Shown one piece after another: positions 48,700 to 60,939 of a DNA stretch of 64,000 nt (position 1 is its first letter; each line of letters starts with the position of its first letter). The notes under the pieces are model-generated. The model had not been told where the DNA came from. It saw only the letters and a program-made list of their open reading frames with translations, and ran no database searches. The stretch lies in NCBI GenBank assembly GCA_945910005.1, contig OX246740.1:51310526-51374525 (forward strand), given 5' to 3'. Source of the DNA: Isoperla grammatica (taxonomy: Eukaryota > Arthropoda > Insecta > Plecoptera > Perlodidae). Position numbers and translations under genes: made by a program.

Positions 48700-51450
48700 A
48701 CTACATCGAGGCTGGTGTTTCTAAATGTTTTATAAAGAGGTGCACCCAGTATAGTTTGTAGTGAGGGTGCACCAGTAATCACCTTATGCTTCTATAAATA
48801 CAGCGATCGTAGGCGATCACTGTAACTTCGAGTCAGGAATTAAATAAAGTCGTTGAAAAACTGTTTTCGCAAAATGCATTTTTTGTACATTTTAAAAATG
48901 TACCGTGACCGAACGCTTTACAATAATCCAAATCCCTTTCTTAAAAATGTTAAACCAAAGATTACAAGTTAAACTATCACTCTGTCATTTGTAAAAATTT
49001 GAAGACATTGTATACTCGTATGTTGATGCACCAATGGCGGCAAAAACGTTTGAATAATCATTGCAATAATGGGAAAAACAATTTCAAAAGCTTATACAAA
49101 TGTATTGAAGTTTGCCACGAAAAAAACAATTTGTTAAATAACCATACACATGCTACAAAATAAAAAGTGACCATTATGCAACACAAAGACCATCTTTCCC
49201 TTATTAACAGATAATAAGTAACTTTTCCTTTCATAATTATCATCTCGATCGCAGCCGGTGTCTTATACGAACGACTCCATCCAACTAAGAGGCTGACGTG
49301 ACGTGAGCAAATTCCTCGAATTCAACGAACAACGAAATAACTGAGTTATTACGTATGAGTATGAGTATGACGGGCAAGACTTTCATAACCGTGTGGCAGG
49401 CAGGCAGGACGCATGGCTGGGCAGCTATCAACGCACCTTGCACTGTATGCGGTGTGTGGGTGTGGGATACTGTATGTTGGGCGCTCACATTACAACAACC
49501 TTCAATCATGCTGTGCACAGGGGGATGTTGACCAATGTGGCTTGCAGGCGGCGTTTAGTATGGCAACGAGGTTAGCGGGACGGTTTGGAGCTCGCAGTGA
49601 AATAGAATTTGAAATGGAAAAAACATATAACAGAATATAATGTTGTAAACATTATTTGTGAAATTAATTAAATTGCCATTACCGCAATTAGTCAAAATAA
49701 AAAGTAGTTGAATTAGTTTTCAAAATGTTTGTAGTTATCTGCACTATGATGCTGAGGAAGACAGCGCAGTTATACTCTACAATAATCGGTTTCTTGCACT
49801 TCCCCATGACACTGACTAAACTTTTTTAAAGGACAAATAATATGTTTTGATAACTTTAAAACTAGAGACTTTTTACATTTGCACAAGGTATCATTAAAAC
49901 GTAATTGTAGATTGTAATTGAAATTGAAATAAAGTGGGCATACAATTACTCAAACAAGTTCAACAAACAAGTTCACAAACAATTTCTATTACAATACAAT
50001 TTCTATTTTCGAAATCATAATTGAAAAGGTAATTCAATTCCCCAGAAATTAATTAATTACGCTGACTAAATTACTTTAGAACACTGCCAGAATCCTAACC
50101 ATATGAAAGAAGCAACCGAGTGTTTAAGTTAAGTCCAGTCAAAGTTGTCCCGTCCTTCAGTGAAAACTCCCGAATCATGCATCTTAGAACAGAGATGCTG
50201 AAACTTGTTAGAGCAAGGACCAGAACGCTCGCTTTATAATAAAATGTGGCAACGAAATGTCTTAATTGATCCAGTAAGGTTTAAGATAGGTTTCTAAATT
50301 CTTCTAATCAACAAATGAATAAATCTCAGTTCTCAGAAACTATCTCAGGCTACACATTACAAAGAATTATGATTAAAATTAGAATTACAAATCGTGTACC
50401 CATTCTAGTAATTTTAGTGTCTATCCCATGATGTTGCTAATTTCAGTTTTCTCACGAAGGCCAGATGAAATCATTTCATTGGCCACATAGTTTGAGCACC
50501 CCTGCCATAGAAGGACCTCAGTGCCTCAGCCAAAACTTAACGACAAGCAAGTGTTTAAATAATTTTTTCTGCTGGAAACAATCCAGCTTGAAAATGTAAA
50601 TATTACTTTATTATATTCTATTGAGTATTTTATTGAGTTGTTTTTTTCTATGTATTTCTTTCCAACCCTGTACATTTTTGGAAAATAAACTTTTTAATAA
50701 TTAATAATTTGTTGGTAAAGAAACTTTGGGCTTTAGGTAGAAGCAGTGTATCACCCATAAGCAATATCAACACTACCCGTACAGTGCTCAACATATAGTT
50801 TTAGAAAACTGCAACAAAACTATAACGCAAATTCACTTTCTACCCTATACTAGTGTGTAGGTTTTTTCTATCTATGGATCTCTAATCAAATAGTTGCTTT
50901 AGAGAGTGCATATAATACGTTCATGTCGGCTAGATCTAGACCAAGAGAGTTGGTTGGGGCCTTAGGGCTCGCTAGAACAACTGAGGAGAGAGGACATTGG
51001 GTGATTCCTAATCCTACACACATTCAAATCTCTGTCGATATCGCAGGCATCATTACGAGCCACGCAAGTCTGTCTACCGTCTTAGAGGGGGGGGGGGGGG
51101 GGGGGCAAGGGTGTGTCATTGAGCGTACGGCCAGACAATGTGAGGTGCCTCCGCTCGATTGAAAGCGAGTCTGTCTGCATTCTTGACATTGATTCCCGCA
51201 ACGAGGAAAATTATTATTTATTTCAATCCGCTTTCCTATTTGATTTTTTTAAGTCCACTAATCAAACGACACGCATTACAATTAGACAACTATAGTGACA
51301 TGTTCATGTGGATAATACGAGGTTCGAACTGTTCCCCGGGGGGGTAATTAAGGACGCGGCTGGAGTCGAACCCCAGACGCTGAATACATTCTTGTCGAAT
51401 CTAAGCATTTGAAGTATAGCCCTACACCGTAAGAAACCGAAGTAATTAAA
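48700..51450. other. Intergenic, no supported gene
   Basis: Mostly AT-rich. A GC-richer patch at 49390-49600 has overlapping short frames without recognisable domains. A G19 tract is at 51087-51105. A minus-strand tRNA-like relic (GGAGTCGAACCCCAG on the plus strand) is at 51364-51378. Confidence 0.45.
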
Positions 51451-51552
51451 ATGTACAATGTACAATGTACAATGTACAATATATAATGTACAATGTACAA
51501 TGTAAAATGTACAATATACAATATACAATGTACAATGTACAATGTACAATAT
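51451..51552. repeat. 7-bp tandem repeat ATGTACA, about 15 copies
   Basis: A heptamer array with a few variants (ATATATA, ATGTAAA, ATATACA). Each unit contains the palindrome TGTACA, so both strands read nearly alike. Reverse-strand frames full of YIVHCTL are artefacts of this period. Confidence 0.92.
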
Positions 51553-52342
51553 GCATATTATGTCACTCTGGTACACGAAACCTGTGTTCACCAACTTAAG
51601 ACAAAAATAACAATGTTTACCTGCAACCACCCATTCTTTCCACAGTAGTGGTTGTGTTACTACAATTAATTAATTACTCCCTTAATATCACATATTTTTA
51701 TCAAAGTCAAAGGAACAAAATTTAATATATTTTAAAATAAATGTTTGCACACTTGAGAGATTATTCTACAAAACATTTATCAGTGATTACTCTTGCTATT
51801 TTTTATGCGAGTGGGCACCGCATTAGCCACGGGGAACAACAGCCCACCCAACATGTTAATCCATCGATTTCATCCGAGATGCCATTTGCGCACTTTCTCA
51901 TAAACTATAACGCATGTCTGACCCAACAAAGTAGATCTCAGTCCTAGAGCACTTCCATTGCAGGAAGTCAAGATTCAATTATATTAATTATACAGTTTAA
52001 TAAATCGTAAGATCTGTGGTATACTATTGATGCAGTTATAATGTTATGCTACTCATAAAGTCGAGATCACGAGTGTGTTGATTGCAGATGATGATGATCA
52101 GAACAATTCAGGATGATAATGCCGAATGAGAGAATCGAACCCACGACGTAAATTGTAAATTAAACGCATAGTTATAGTCTACTTTTAGTTACTACTTCTG
52201 AGATCTACTTTGTGTGAGACATGTGAAAGTACAAAAAAAATAGCTCTGTACAGTCCGACTTCTCCGCCACAGCTAATATATACAAGTAATAAAGATTGAA
52301 ACATGTAGATCATGTTGAAACTGAGCCGTTGGACATGACACA
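51553..52342. other. Intergenic, no supported gene
   Basis: Contains a minus-strand tRNA-like relic (GAGAATCGAACCCACGA on the plus strand) at about 52130-52146. No gene is seen. Confidence 0.4.
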
Positions 52343-53050
52343 ATAGGGAGTATTCACGTGACGTCACATCGGCCATATTGGAGGCCACCTATAGTACTAT
52401 TTCAAGTTTCATTTAGCTGTCAATAGAAAAAGAATAATATTGTTTATGGGGAAATATGACAACTTTGAACACGTATATCCCCCGATAAAGTGTACGAAAA
52501 TGATTATTGTATGCTTTTGTAAACGATTATAAGAGTAATCAAGACAAAGGAGTTAGTTTATGTTGATTTTAATAGCAAACCAAAGTTAGAGAACAGTTGA
52601 ATTTGTATCAAACGCCAGCTGAAACATAGTAACAATGAACTACCAATCACATGCCATTGTGGCCTCCAATGTGGCCACTATGCGCAATACGTGAATACAC
52701 ACGTGACGTCACATCGGCCATATTGGAGGCCACCTATAGTACTATTTCAAGTTTCATTTAGCTGTCAATAGAAAAAGAATAATATTGTTTATGGGGAAAT
52801 ATGACAACTTTGAACACGTATATCCCCCGATAAAGTGTACGAAAATGATTATTGTATGCTTTTGTAAACGATTATAAGAGTAATCAAGACAAAGGAGTTA
52901 GTTTATGTTGATTTTAATAGCAAACCAAAGTTAGAGAACAGTTGAATTTGTATCAAACGCCAGCTGAAACATAGTAACAATGAACTACCAATCACATGCC
53001 ATTGTGGCCTCCAATGTGGCCACCATGCGCAATACGTGAATACACCCTAT
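52343..53050. mobile_element. Tandem pair of a 345-bp inverted-repeat element, CRE-bearing ends
   Basis: Copies at 52343-52699 and 52700-53050 have a 345-bp period and differ at only about one position in the aligned body (CCACTATGCGC versus CCACCATGCGC). The left end ATAGGGAGTATTCACGTGAC, with TGACGTCA and TATTGGAGGCCAC, mirrors the right end GTGGCCTCCAAT ... CGTGAATACACCCTAT. The outer ATAGGG/CCCTAT ends occur only at the two extremities and the internal junction is shared. No coding capacity. Confidence 0.8.
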
Positions 53051-55195
53051 AGGAGACCCCACATCCACATTCAAGTAGGTATATATTGCGACATATGAAT
53101 CCTAAATGCTCTCACAGCTACAGATGTTCGAAGTCTTGCCTACTTTCATTGGCCACGCTGTTGCATGTTAATGTCCTCAAGTCTGACACTAATTAGGCAA
53201 CGTGAATGACTGATATGGTCAATAAATAATGTTAAATGGGGCTCCTGTGATTACGGGTATGAAATCTAAGCTGATCGCCAGTCCGGTCACTCATCTCATG
53301 TGAATAAGTACTGAAAGTAGGTAGGTACTACCACATTAGGTTCCTGTTAGGCTCATTACACGGACGATACTGACAGTATATAAAGTGGATTTATTGATCC
53401 CGCGGTCTGATTTCTCAAATATTAATGAAACTTGGGCGAATTAAAGAGATCAGTCAAACCATTTCTTTTTACGACATACCCTCAATATCACTAATAGTAA
53501 TTTATCACTAATTTGTATGAACTGTGTTTTGAGTACAAAATTAAAAATTTTGATATGATTTTTTTTGGGGCATCTGTGATTACTTTTGGGTGCGATCGTT
53601 TTGTTCGCCGGTTCACAACACAACAATCAATACTTTGTATTGATAGACGAAAACATTCGTGCACCAATTTAATGATATACAATTGTGATAAAATGAGTGA
53701 TAGTGGGAACACGTGGATGTCGTTTGGATTTAAATTTAATATTTACACTCAGAACTTTGTATGATAATAGTTATTTTAAATGAATAAATTGAATTTCATT
53801 AAAAAGAATTGAATTTCACTGAAACAATTGGAGGAAATATAATTAAAACACAGGGGGGATCCATCAACAATTTTTAAAATATCATTTACGAGCCTACGAA
53901 TTTGTACCGTAAATTCATTGTAAAGATGCCTAGGGGAAAGCGGGGGGTGGGGGTCTGAACTTCCTATATACGCCACGCTACTGAGTCATTCTTTCAAAGT
54001 CTGCCCTGTCTATAATCTCAAGACACTCAACTTGGCACCAACCCCAACTGTCCTTCACAGATCATAGATCTAGTCTACCTCAATGACGATACAAGTGTGC
54101 GGTATTCGAACCCACGCCCCGTGCTCCAGTATCTATATTGCGTGCCTGGCAGTGCTCCTTCACACGCGTTACAAAGTGCGTATCTAGACCACAGCTGCTT
54201 TCAGAATCCCAAATATAAAGAAGATACTATTAATTATACGGCCCTCACTATTGTTTTTGTAAAACTATTATTCAGTAAGTGCTACGCACAGCGTAAACAC
54301 GGAGATAATTATTAAGGAAATAAATAAAACAGGTAGAAAACCTATAATTTAACGCTGCCGTTTCCAAAAAACATTATCTTTCGTTTTAGTTATTCCGCCA
54401 ATCAATGGAAATTACAGGTTTGGGGCATCTTCACTAGATCTTGTCTTTAGTAACGAACATACACGCGAAATTCAATTTTGACAATCACCGAAGTAGGTTT
54501 CAAAACCAAACCAAATAGAAAATAAGCTCAGGAAGGCTGAACGATGCGCAATGAAGTATAATGTACAGTGGGGGGGGGGGGGGGGATAATGTGAACATTT
54601 AGGCACGAGACTATAAGTACGAGAAAAACATTCAATTAAAAGCAGATGAAGAATAACAGTGGTCTTCACCGAATGCAATGAACCACTTCACCACGTCACG
54701 TGGTTCAACCGTGACTCATGACGAGAGATTGCGAGAGCCGTGAGCCGAACGTGGCAATATTCACATTGGGCACAACAGAATAATTACATTCCATAAGTGC
54801 AACTTTAATAAAGATAACATATTATTCTACTATAACGTCGGTGTAATGAATTTAAAAAAGGATTGCCATCACTCCGATTTCAAAGTGTGTAAAACAAATC
54901 ACAGTTGGGTGTTAATGCGTGTATGTCAGTTGATTGATTATTGATGAAGGATGAATTAATTGATGATTATATATGTAATGTACCTAAAGTAACGCAACAA
55001 GGTTTATCGAAACGATGAAAGTACTATAGGGTCAGTATTGAAGTGCCCGGGTCGTAACCTCCCCGTAGAGAGAAAGCCCTAAGAACGCGTGGCTTCATTA
55101 TTGTTACATTACGCCTCTCTTTTATTGCAGTAAGACTCGAGATAATTAGGGGTATACATGAAGATTAAGTACAATTACACAAAACAATGCATTAT
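53051..55195. other. Intergenic, no supported gene
   Basis: AT-rich. A possible hAT-type end, ACGCCACGCTACTG, is at 53970-53983 with no partner found. A minus-strand tRNA-like relic (GGTATTCGAACCCACG on the plus strand) is at 54101-54116. A G16 tract is at 54570-54585. Confidence 0.45.
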
Positions 55196-55255
55196 GCGGT
55201 ATTCGAACCCACACTGACACGCCTAGGACGTGCGCCCCAATGAGCCACAGCGTAC
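55196..55255 (-). repeat. tRNA-derived SINE head or tRNA pseudogene
   Basis: The minus strand reads TGGCTCATTGGGGCGCACG (A-box region) and, after tRNA-like spacing, GTGGGTTCGAATACC (B-box). The related B-box GTGGGTTCGAATACCGCA occurs at 54100. Acceptor pairing is not convincing. Confidence 0.5.
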
Positions 55256-55591
55256 GACAAAATGCGTTGCTAAATACCACAAAACAATGTGATGTCACAC
55301 ACACCTAATTAACGCACAAAGTAATTAGTAATCTGTGTGATAATATATGTTGAAGCTCACCATGTCTGCTGCTCCTATGTATGTCTGGTACAACACACGA
55401 GACGCGAACACTGGGCTACGTCGCACAACAACAGTACCTCACCGCAAGACGCGCACACACTGAGTGAATCACATGTGGAATGTCCACTACTACCCCAACC
55501 CTCTTCCCCCTCCCTGCAGTGTATTCATACGCCTGCATCAAGTCATAAGACCATGCATGATACTGCAGGGCTTCAAGTCTCATCTTTTGGT

Positions 55592-56034
55592 AATCATACT
55601 AATCGTCTGAGACAATCATACTAATCGTCTGAGACAATCATACTAATCGTCTGAGACAATCATACTAATCGTCTGACACAATCCTAATAATCGTCCGACA
55701 CAATCATACTAATCGTCCGACACAATCATACTAATCGTCGGACACAATCATACTTATAGTCCGAGACAGTCATACTATTCGTCCGACACAATCATACTAA
55801 TAGTCCGAGACAATCATACTAATCGTCCGACACAATCATACTAATCTTCCGTCACAATCATACTATTTGTCCGAGACAATCATACTAAACATCCGAGACA
55901 ATCATACTAATCGTCCGACACAATCATACTAATCGTCCAACACAACCATACTAATCGTCCGACACAATCATACTAATCGTCCGAGACAATCATACTAATC
56001 GTCCGAGACACAATCATACTAATAGTCCGTGATA
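55592..56034. repeat. 22-bp minisatellite, about 20 copies
   Basis: The unit is AATCATACTAATCGTCCGACAC (22 bp) with a GTCTGAGAC variant in the first four copies and scattered substitutions later. Decayed extra copies appear at about 56090-56125. It encodes nothing continuous. Confidence 0.93.
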
Positions 56035-56317
56035 ATGGTTGTATGATAGAATGATGTATGATGCTGATATAAATTATGCTCATTTTAGCAATCATACTAC
56101 TGTGATCATACTAATCCAGACGATGAGTGCTGTGACAAGATAAAACCAACAGAAATGGCATCCTTGCTCATCGCAAGACAGGATTCGAACTTGGAACGTA
56201 AGAAACATGTTTACGAGGCTAAATGACCATGACTACTACACTCTCATCAATCTATTATACTAGTTTCAAAACTTTAATCAATAAATCAATCAATGAATCA
56301 ATCAATCGACCAATCAG

Positions 56318-56396
56318 TCATTCATTCATTCATTCATTCATTCATTCATTCATTCATTCATTCATTCATTCATTCATTCATTCATTCATTCATTCG
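56318..56396. repeat. (CATT)n microsatellite
   Basis: About 19 uninterrupted CATT tetranucleotides, preceded by AATC/AATCA degenerate repeats (56278-56317). Just upstream (56165-56190) is a tRNA-like B-box relic (GGATTCGAACTTGGAACG). Confidence 0.95.
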
Positions 56397-56630
56397 GGAC
56401 TAAAGAATCTGCAGTAACTTCCCGGCATGAGGTAATAATATGTGAGAGCGGAAATTAATGGAGGGTCATATTTTTTAGGGGAGGGGGGGAGGGTTATTTT
56501 GTAATTTCGAGCGACAAGTTTTGTAACACCTACCATACAGACTCAACGCGGTAACAATTGAACCGAACCCAAAATCTCTGACATAAGAAGGAACCCATAA
56601 AAACAACATGAATCCAGCACGAACACCCAC

Positions 56631-56676
56631 GTCGAGCAACATCGGGCAAGGCCAGGAGATGGATGGGTGACCACTG
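56631..56676 (+). repeat. 5S rRNA-like relic, copy 3 (best match)
   Basis: GTCGAGCAACATCGGGCAAG then GCCAGGAGATGGATGGGTGA then CC aligns without gaps to remembered 5S rRNA (GTTAAGCAACGTCGGGC ... TGGATGGGTGACC). About 70% of positions match, including an unbroken TGGATGGGTGACC. The 5' half of 5S is not clearly preserved, so this is a retroposon relic candidate rather than a gene. Confidence 0.5.
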
Positions 56677-56699
56677 ACCACTCTAATCAGACTCTATGA

Positions 56700-57849
56700 G
56701 AGAGCTCAAAGATTACGCAACAATTCGATCCATTCTCCTCAACAGCCGAGGTTGGTGAAGGTACGAACGAACCCGCGCGGTCAACGCTACATTGCGCTTG
56801 GTATAGGTTTAGACGGGAGAAGACTACGTGCCTCTCTCTCAGCTTTACCCCTAGTTCGTCCTCTCGATTAGACCAACGCATGCTTTAGATGACATGTGGT
56901 CGTAATACAACAAGGTATAAAGAAAGAACCAGGGATAGAACGTACGACCGTCCACAACCAAAGCACGAGCCCATGACAACTGGAAATGGACTGTTTTTGG
57001 ATAAAATTAATCAATTTCAATAATATATTTTATCCAAACGTCATACATTTTGAATGATTTTTTAAATATGCGTAAATCTTCATAATATTATCGTGAGCCG
57101 AACAATTCCCAAATTTTATATTGAATGTAATTTTAATGGTACGAACAAAGAACTTAAATTCTGACACTATTCAAGTAATCTGTATCAAACAATCTTCGAA
57201 TATATTATTACAAGTGATAAGCTAATAATGTCTACAGTTACCACAGTGCGAATATTATTTTCATGTTAGTGGCTGTAGACGTCTAGGAAGAAAATCTGGG
57301 GAGGGGGGCTGTTCATTTCATCAGCATACTATCTTAATTTTTATTGGAATAAGAAATCAATTCGTATACGTACGCCATACCAGTTACTTTTAGAAGTCCA
57401 TGGTCATACATAGCTGCAGGATACTCAAGTTTTTGTTCTCCAATGCTGAATTTTGTTTTAAAAAACGTATGTACGCACCTATTAACGCGCATAATGTAGA
57501 ATCACACACAAAACTCTAATTACCACCTTCACTTACAGTAGCTACTTGAAATCTAGTTTCTATGCACCTGTCAATGGAATGAATGCAAGTGTGAGAAACA
57601 ATTTCGTATACTCAAGAGTTTAATTACAGATTAACGGTTCGCACGTTATAATTCATGTCTAAGTGACGGGAGCCTTGTAACTTGTAGCTTGTAACTTACA
57701 GGGCGTGAGAAACAAGGTGTTTCGTGTATGTTTCATACTTTATTACTTTTGGGACGTTTAACCTTTACATTTTAATTTTCACAATTATTAAAAGAAAACG
57801 TCTAAAATTGTGTCTAGTCGAAAATAGTCATCTATGTTTTTAAATAAAA
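56700..57849. other. Intergenic, no supported gene
   Basis: AT-rich sequence with a tRNA-like relic near 56930. No tandem array, inverted-repeat element or credible exon is found. Confidence 0.4.
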
Positions 57850-57990
57850 AATGAATTTGTATTTATTGTTTACACACTTAGTTCAAGAACTGATTTTCAG
57901 TGGGGGACATTATTTCGATTATTATGTGCTTCGTTGCTATGAGAGCTCGAAGGTCACCGTTTACATGACAATGTCAGTATCCTACCAATA
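57850..57990 (-). mobile_element. SINE-like retroposon, copy 6 of 7
   Basis: AATTTGTATTTATTGTTTAC then TTAGTTCAAGAACTGATTTT then CAGTGGGGGACATTA, followed by TATGTGCTTCGTTGCTATGA and AAGGTCACCGTTTAC. It matches the 10890 copy along most of its length in the same orientation. Confidence 0.6.
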
Positions 57991-58311
57991 CATTCACGTC
58001 AATTTTAAAGATAAGAAACGGGAACCCTGCATCATCGCTCATTTGTCGATGTCTAGGAGATATAAACAAAACCATGTAAAACCGTATTATGTATAAATTT
58101 CCATAAACTTCAATAATTTAAAAAATGCCACTATTAATATATTTTACGGATTTTTTTTTAAGAAGTCAAAAAAGGTAATTTATACGAGTTTTATTTTTAT
58201 TATCAATGTCCAACTATTTTTTTAACTTGTCTAATTGCCTTTTGAATGCTTTAAATTGAATACGACCATTTTCAAAAATATCTTTAATCGTTTCTGAGAG
58301 GAGGAATATCG

Positions 58312-58340
58312 CCCCCCCCCCCCCCCCACACACACACAAG
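58312..58340. repeat. C16 tract followed by (CA)n
   Basis: Sixteen C residues (58312-58327) run into ACACACACACA. It is one of eleven long homopolymeric C/G tracts in the window. A minus-strand tRNA-like relic (GGGATTCGAACCCAACC on the plus strand) is at 58402-58418. Confidence 0.9.
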
Positions 58341-59034
58341 GACATTTGCGCACTGAGGGAGGTATTAAGATCATTATGGACAATGGATGAAGAAGACGAT
58401 ACCGGGATTCGAACCCAACCGCACGACTCCACACAACAACATCAAACAACCTTGAGAGAGAAAGAAATAAACAACACTCAATCAACTCAACGCCTCCAAG
58501 TTAGATAATTTATGCGCGTAATGTCGAGGTCAAGTTGACCGTCCTTGAGGGGGGTGGGGGTGAGCGCGCCCGCAATGAAAGTGTCCGTGGCGGGGTACCA
58601 ACACAACGCCACGCAACGCAACGCAATACAACGCCACGGTGGAGTATACATCCACTCTCTTTCATCTGCTACTCTATATATTAGGCCGGCGCCTCGCAGA
58701 ACATGCACATTCAACACGGCACTCTATAGAGCAACAGCTGCAGCTCTCAGGATTACTTCTACACGAGTCGGCGGTAGAACCACCATGGTACGTGCCTCAT
58801 GCCTTCTCATCATCATTACTACCACTAATTCAATCATCTAATCAAGAACAATTATTTTAATTTAAATGTTTTGTTTTTTAATTTTTTTGTTTAAAATTGA
58901 AACGTGTAAAAAACAAATTTTTGTATAGTGTAAATCAAATTCAGTTCAGTCAACGATATAAGTAAATCAATGGTCGGACAGGATATGTCTTTATTCGAAT
59001 CACTCTACTGCACTCACCCTATTATTTTTGTTTG

Positions 59035-59092
59035 GCTGGGGTGGATCATTTCTAAACGTTAGTTATGTGGGTTCGAATCCCGCGTAAAGCAT
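59035..59092 (+). repeat. tRNA-like relic
   Basis: GTGGGTTCGAATCCCGC forms a perfect five-pair T-arm with a consensus B-box. The upstream A-box region (GGTGGATCATTTCTAAACG) is degenerate. It is not a complete tRNA. Confidence 0.4.
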
Positions 59093-59618
59093 AAGGTATG
59101 GGTTTCATGTTATTGTTTTTAATCTTTATTCGTCACCCTACTCGCAATCCAACAAAATAATCGTCTGGCTCAATCTTATTGATGAATCAATATGCAACAT
59201 TATGTTGATGAGAAATAGATCAGATTAGATAAAAAAAAATGAGTGCATAGTTGTTAGAGTGACACGTGTTCTCGCCTAACCTTGATTTACTTATGTCATC
59301 TTTAAATATCCCTAATATTGAATCTCGATTAGCCTCAGTGTTCAATAACCAGATGCAAATTTTAGTGTTTGGTTATAAAAATTGTTTACATTGGATTGGA
59401 ACTTACAATGTGAAGAAGACAATATTAATGACAAACTTTTTTTATTAATACAAACAAAGGAATTAAAATACAGAGGTCCCTCTGAAAAGTTCTTCTGTGA
59501 GAACTCGAAACAGGTAAAATATTTACTCTTTTGTTGTAAGTTGGTAATTAAGTATTTATTACTCGATGTTTTATAAGATTTTAAAGTAAACTAGTCGACA
59601 GTAAAATTTAAAGATTTA

Positions 59619-59672
59619 GTGGGGGGACGGGGGGGGCGGTGGGGGTGTGAGGTGTGAGGTGTGAGGTGTGAG
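59619..59672 (+). repeat. G-rich tract with 7-bp GTGTGAG repeat
   Basis: GGGGGGACGGGGGGGGCGGT then GGGGGTGTGAGGTGTGAGGT. It has several closely spaced G runs with G-quadruplex potential, plus about four copies of a GGTGTGA heptamer. Confidence 0.8.
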
Positions 59673-60007
59673 ATAAATGAGAAAATAAAAATAAAGTTGT
59701 AAAAAATTTAAAAAACATGTTTGAAAGTTTGGATCATTTGTTTCTAAATTTGAATGGAAAGTGGTTGATTGATCTAACTCAGTTTACAACTCAAAGCGAG
59801 GCTAATCGTGACGGCGTATATACAGTGTGTACTCGATTAATGTCTCTAATACAACACGAGGCGTTTAACGAGACGAGGTTTTAAGAGGCCCCATTAAGTA
59901 GTTAAGCTGTTAGTTTAACGACTACGCTGTAGCCCGTGGCAAGAAACAATTATCTTGATGCTCATCAAGACAATGTTTCTTATTGCTTTTCTTCGTACGA
60001 GATAACA

Positions 60008-60053
60008 TCTCTAGCTACAGCGAGCTACCACCTCTAGCTACAGCGAGCTACCA
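60008..60053. repeat. 23-bp exact tandem duplication
   Basis: CTAGCTACAGCGAGCTACCA occurs at 60011 and again at 60034, a perfect two-copy repeat. The unit itself contains the near-palindrome TAGCT...AGCTA. Confidence 0.85.
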
Positions 60054-60519
60054 CACTGCGGGCAGGCTATTTGCGCTACATAAACCACTTTCGTTTATTA
60101 GTGGATTTAATAATATGGCGCTAATCTTACCAGTACAACAATTAACATTGCGAGACAGATATTAATTCTTTTTAAATGATAGAGGAGAAATACTACGAAT
60201 TACATCTACAGTTTTTTTTTTTCAATAGGAAAGTGAAGTGTTGTTGTTGTTGTTGTTTGTTGTTTTGATGTATGTTATGGAAACTTTATCATTAATTTCA
60301 TGTTAAATACGGGTTTACAAAGGTAGATTAGAAAGCGTCCAAGAACATGTGTGAAACATCTTACCGAGAAGATGTGTTTGATATGTTAAACATTAGATGG
60401 ATTTCAAAGTAATGTGAGGTTCAACTTGTTCTAACGATAAAGTAGGCATAATTAAATTTGTTCCAAACAGAACCCAATTCCAAAATATAAATCATACAGA
60501 AGAAGGGAGGCATTCGCTG

Positions 60520-60592
60520 GGGCTCGTACAGATGGGATGAAGCAGTTGTGTGGAACTAAGGAACGTGGGTTCGAAACCCGCATAAGGAATCA
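60520..60592 (+). repeat. tRNA-like relic
   Basis: GTGGGTTCGAAACCCGC forms a T-arm/B-box. The preceding GATGGGATGAAGCAGTTG is a weak A-box candidate. It resembles the relic at 59035 and may be the same family. Confidence 0.4.
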
Positions 60593-60939
60593 ACTATTTA
60601 TAGATGCACCGTATTTTCACCTACCCACAAGTACAACTTATAATTCAAACTCATATAGAGAAACTTTAAACATGTTTAGAAACTGGAATATGCAATTTTA
60701 CAAAAAGAAAAAAAGCCAACCAAAATGCGAGTATGAATAATAAACACATATCGCAGGCACACTTTCGATCCGACGACATTTGAAAGTGATGAGATAATTA
60801 ATCAAATGAGGGTCTCTAACGACTGCACTGCACAAAAACTGGTCGCGCGGCCAGGGAAAGTCAACAAACTTGTTGGGTAGACCGCGATGCATCCCTGCAG
60901 GCACGCATATGCAGGCACGCGTATAAATAAATAAATAAA

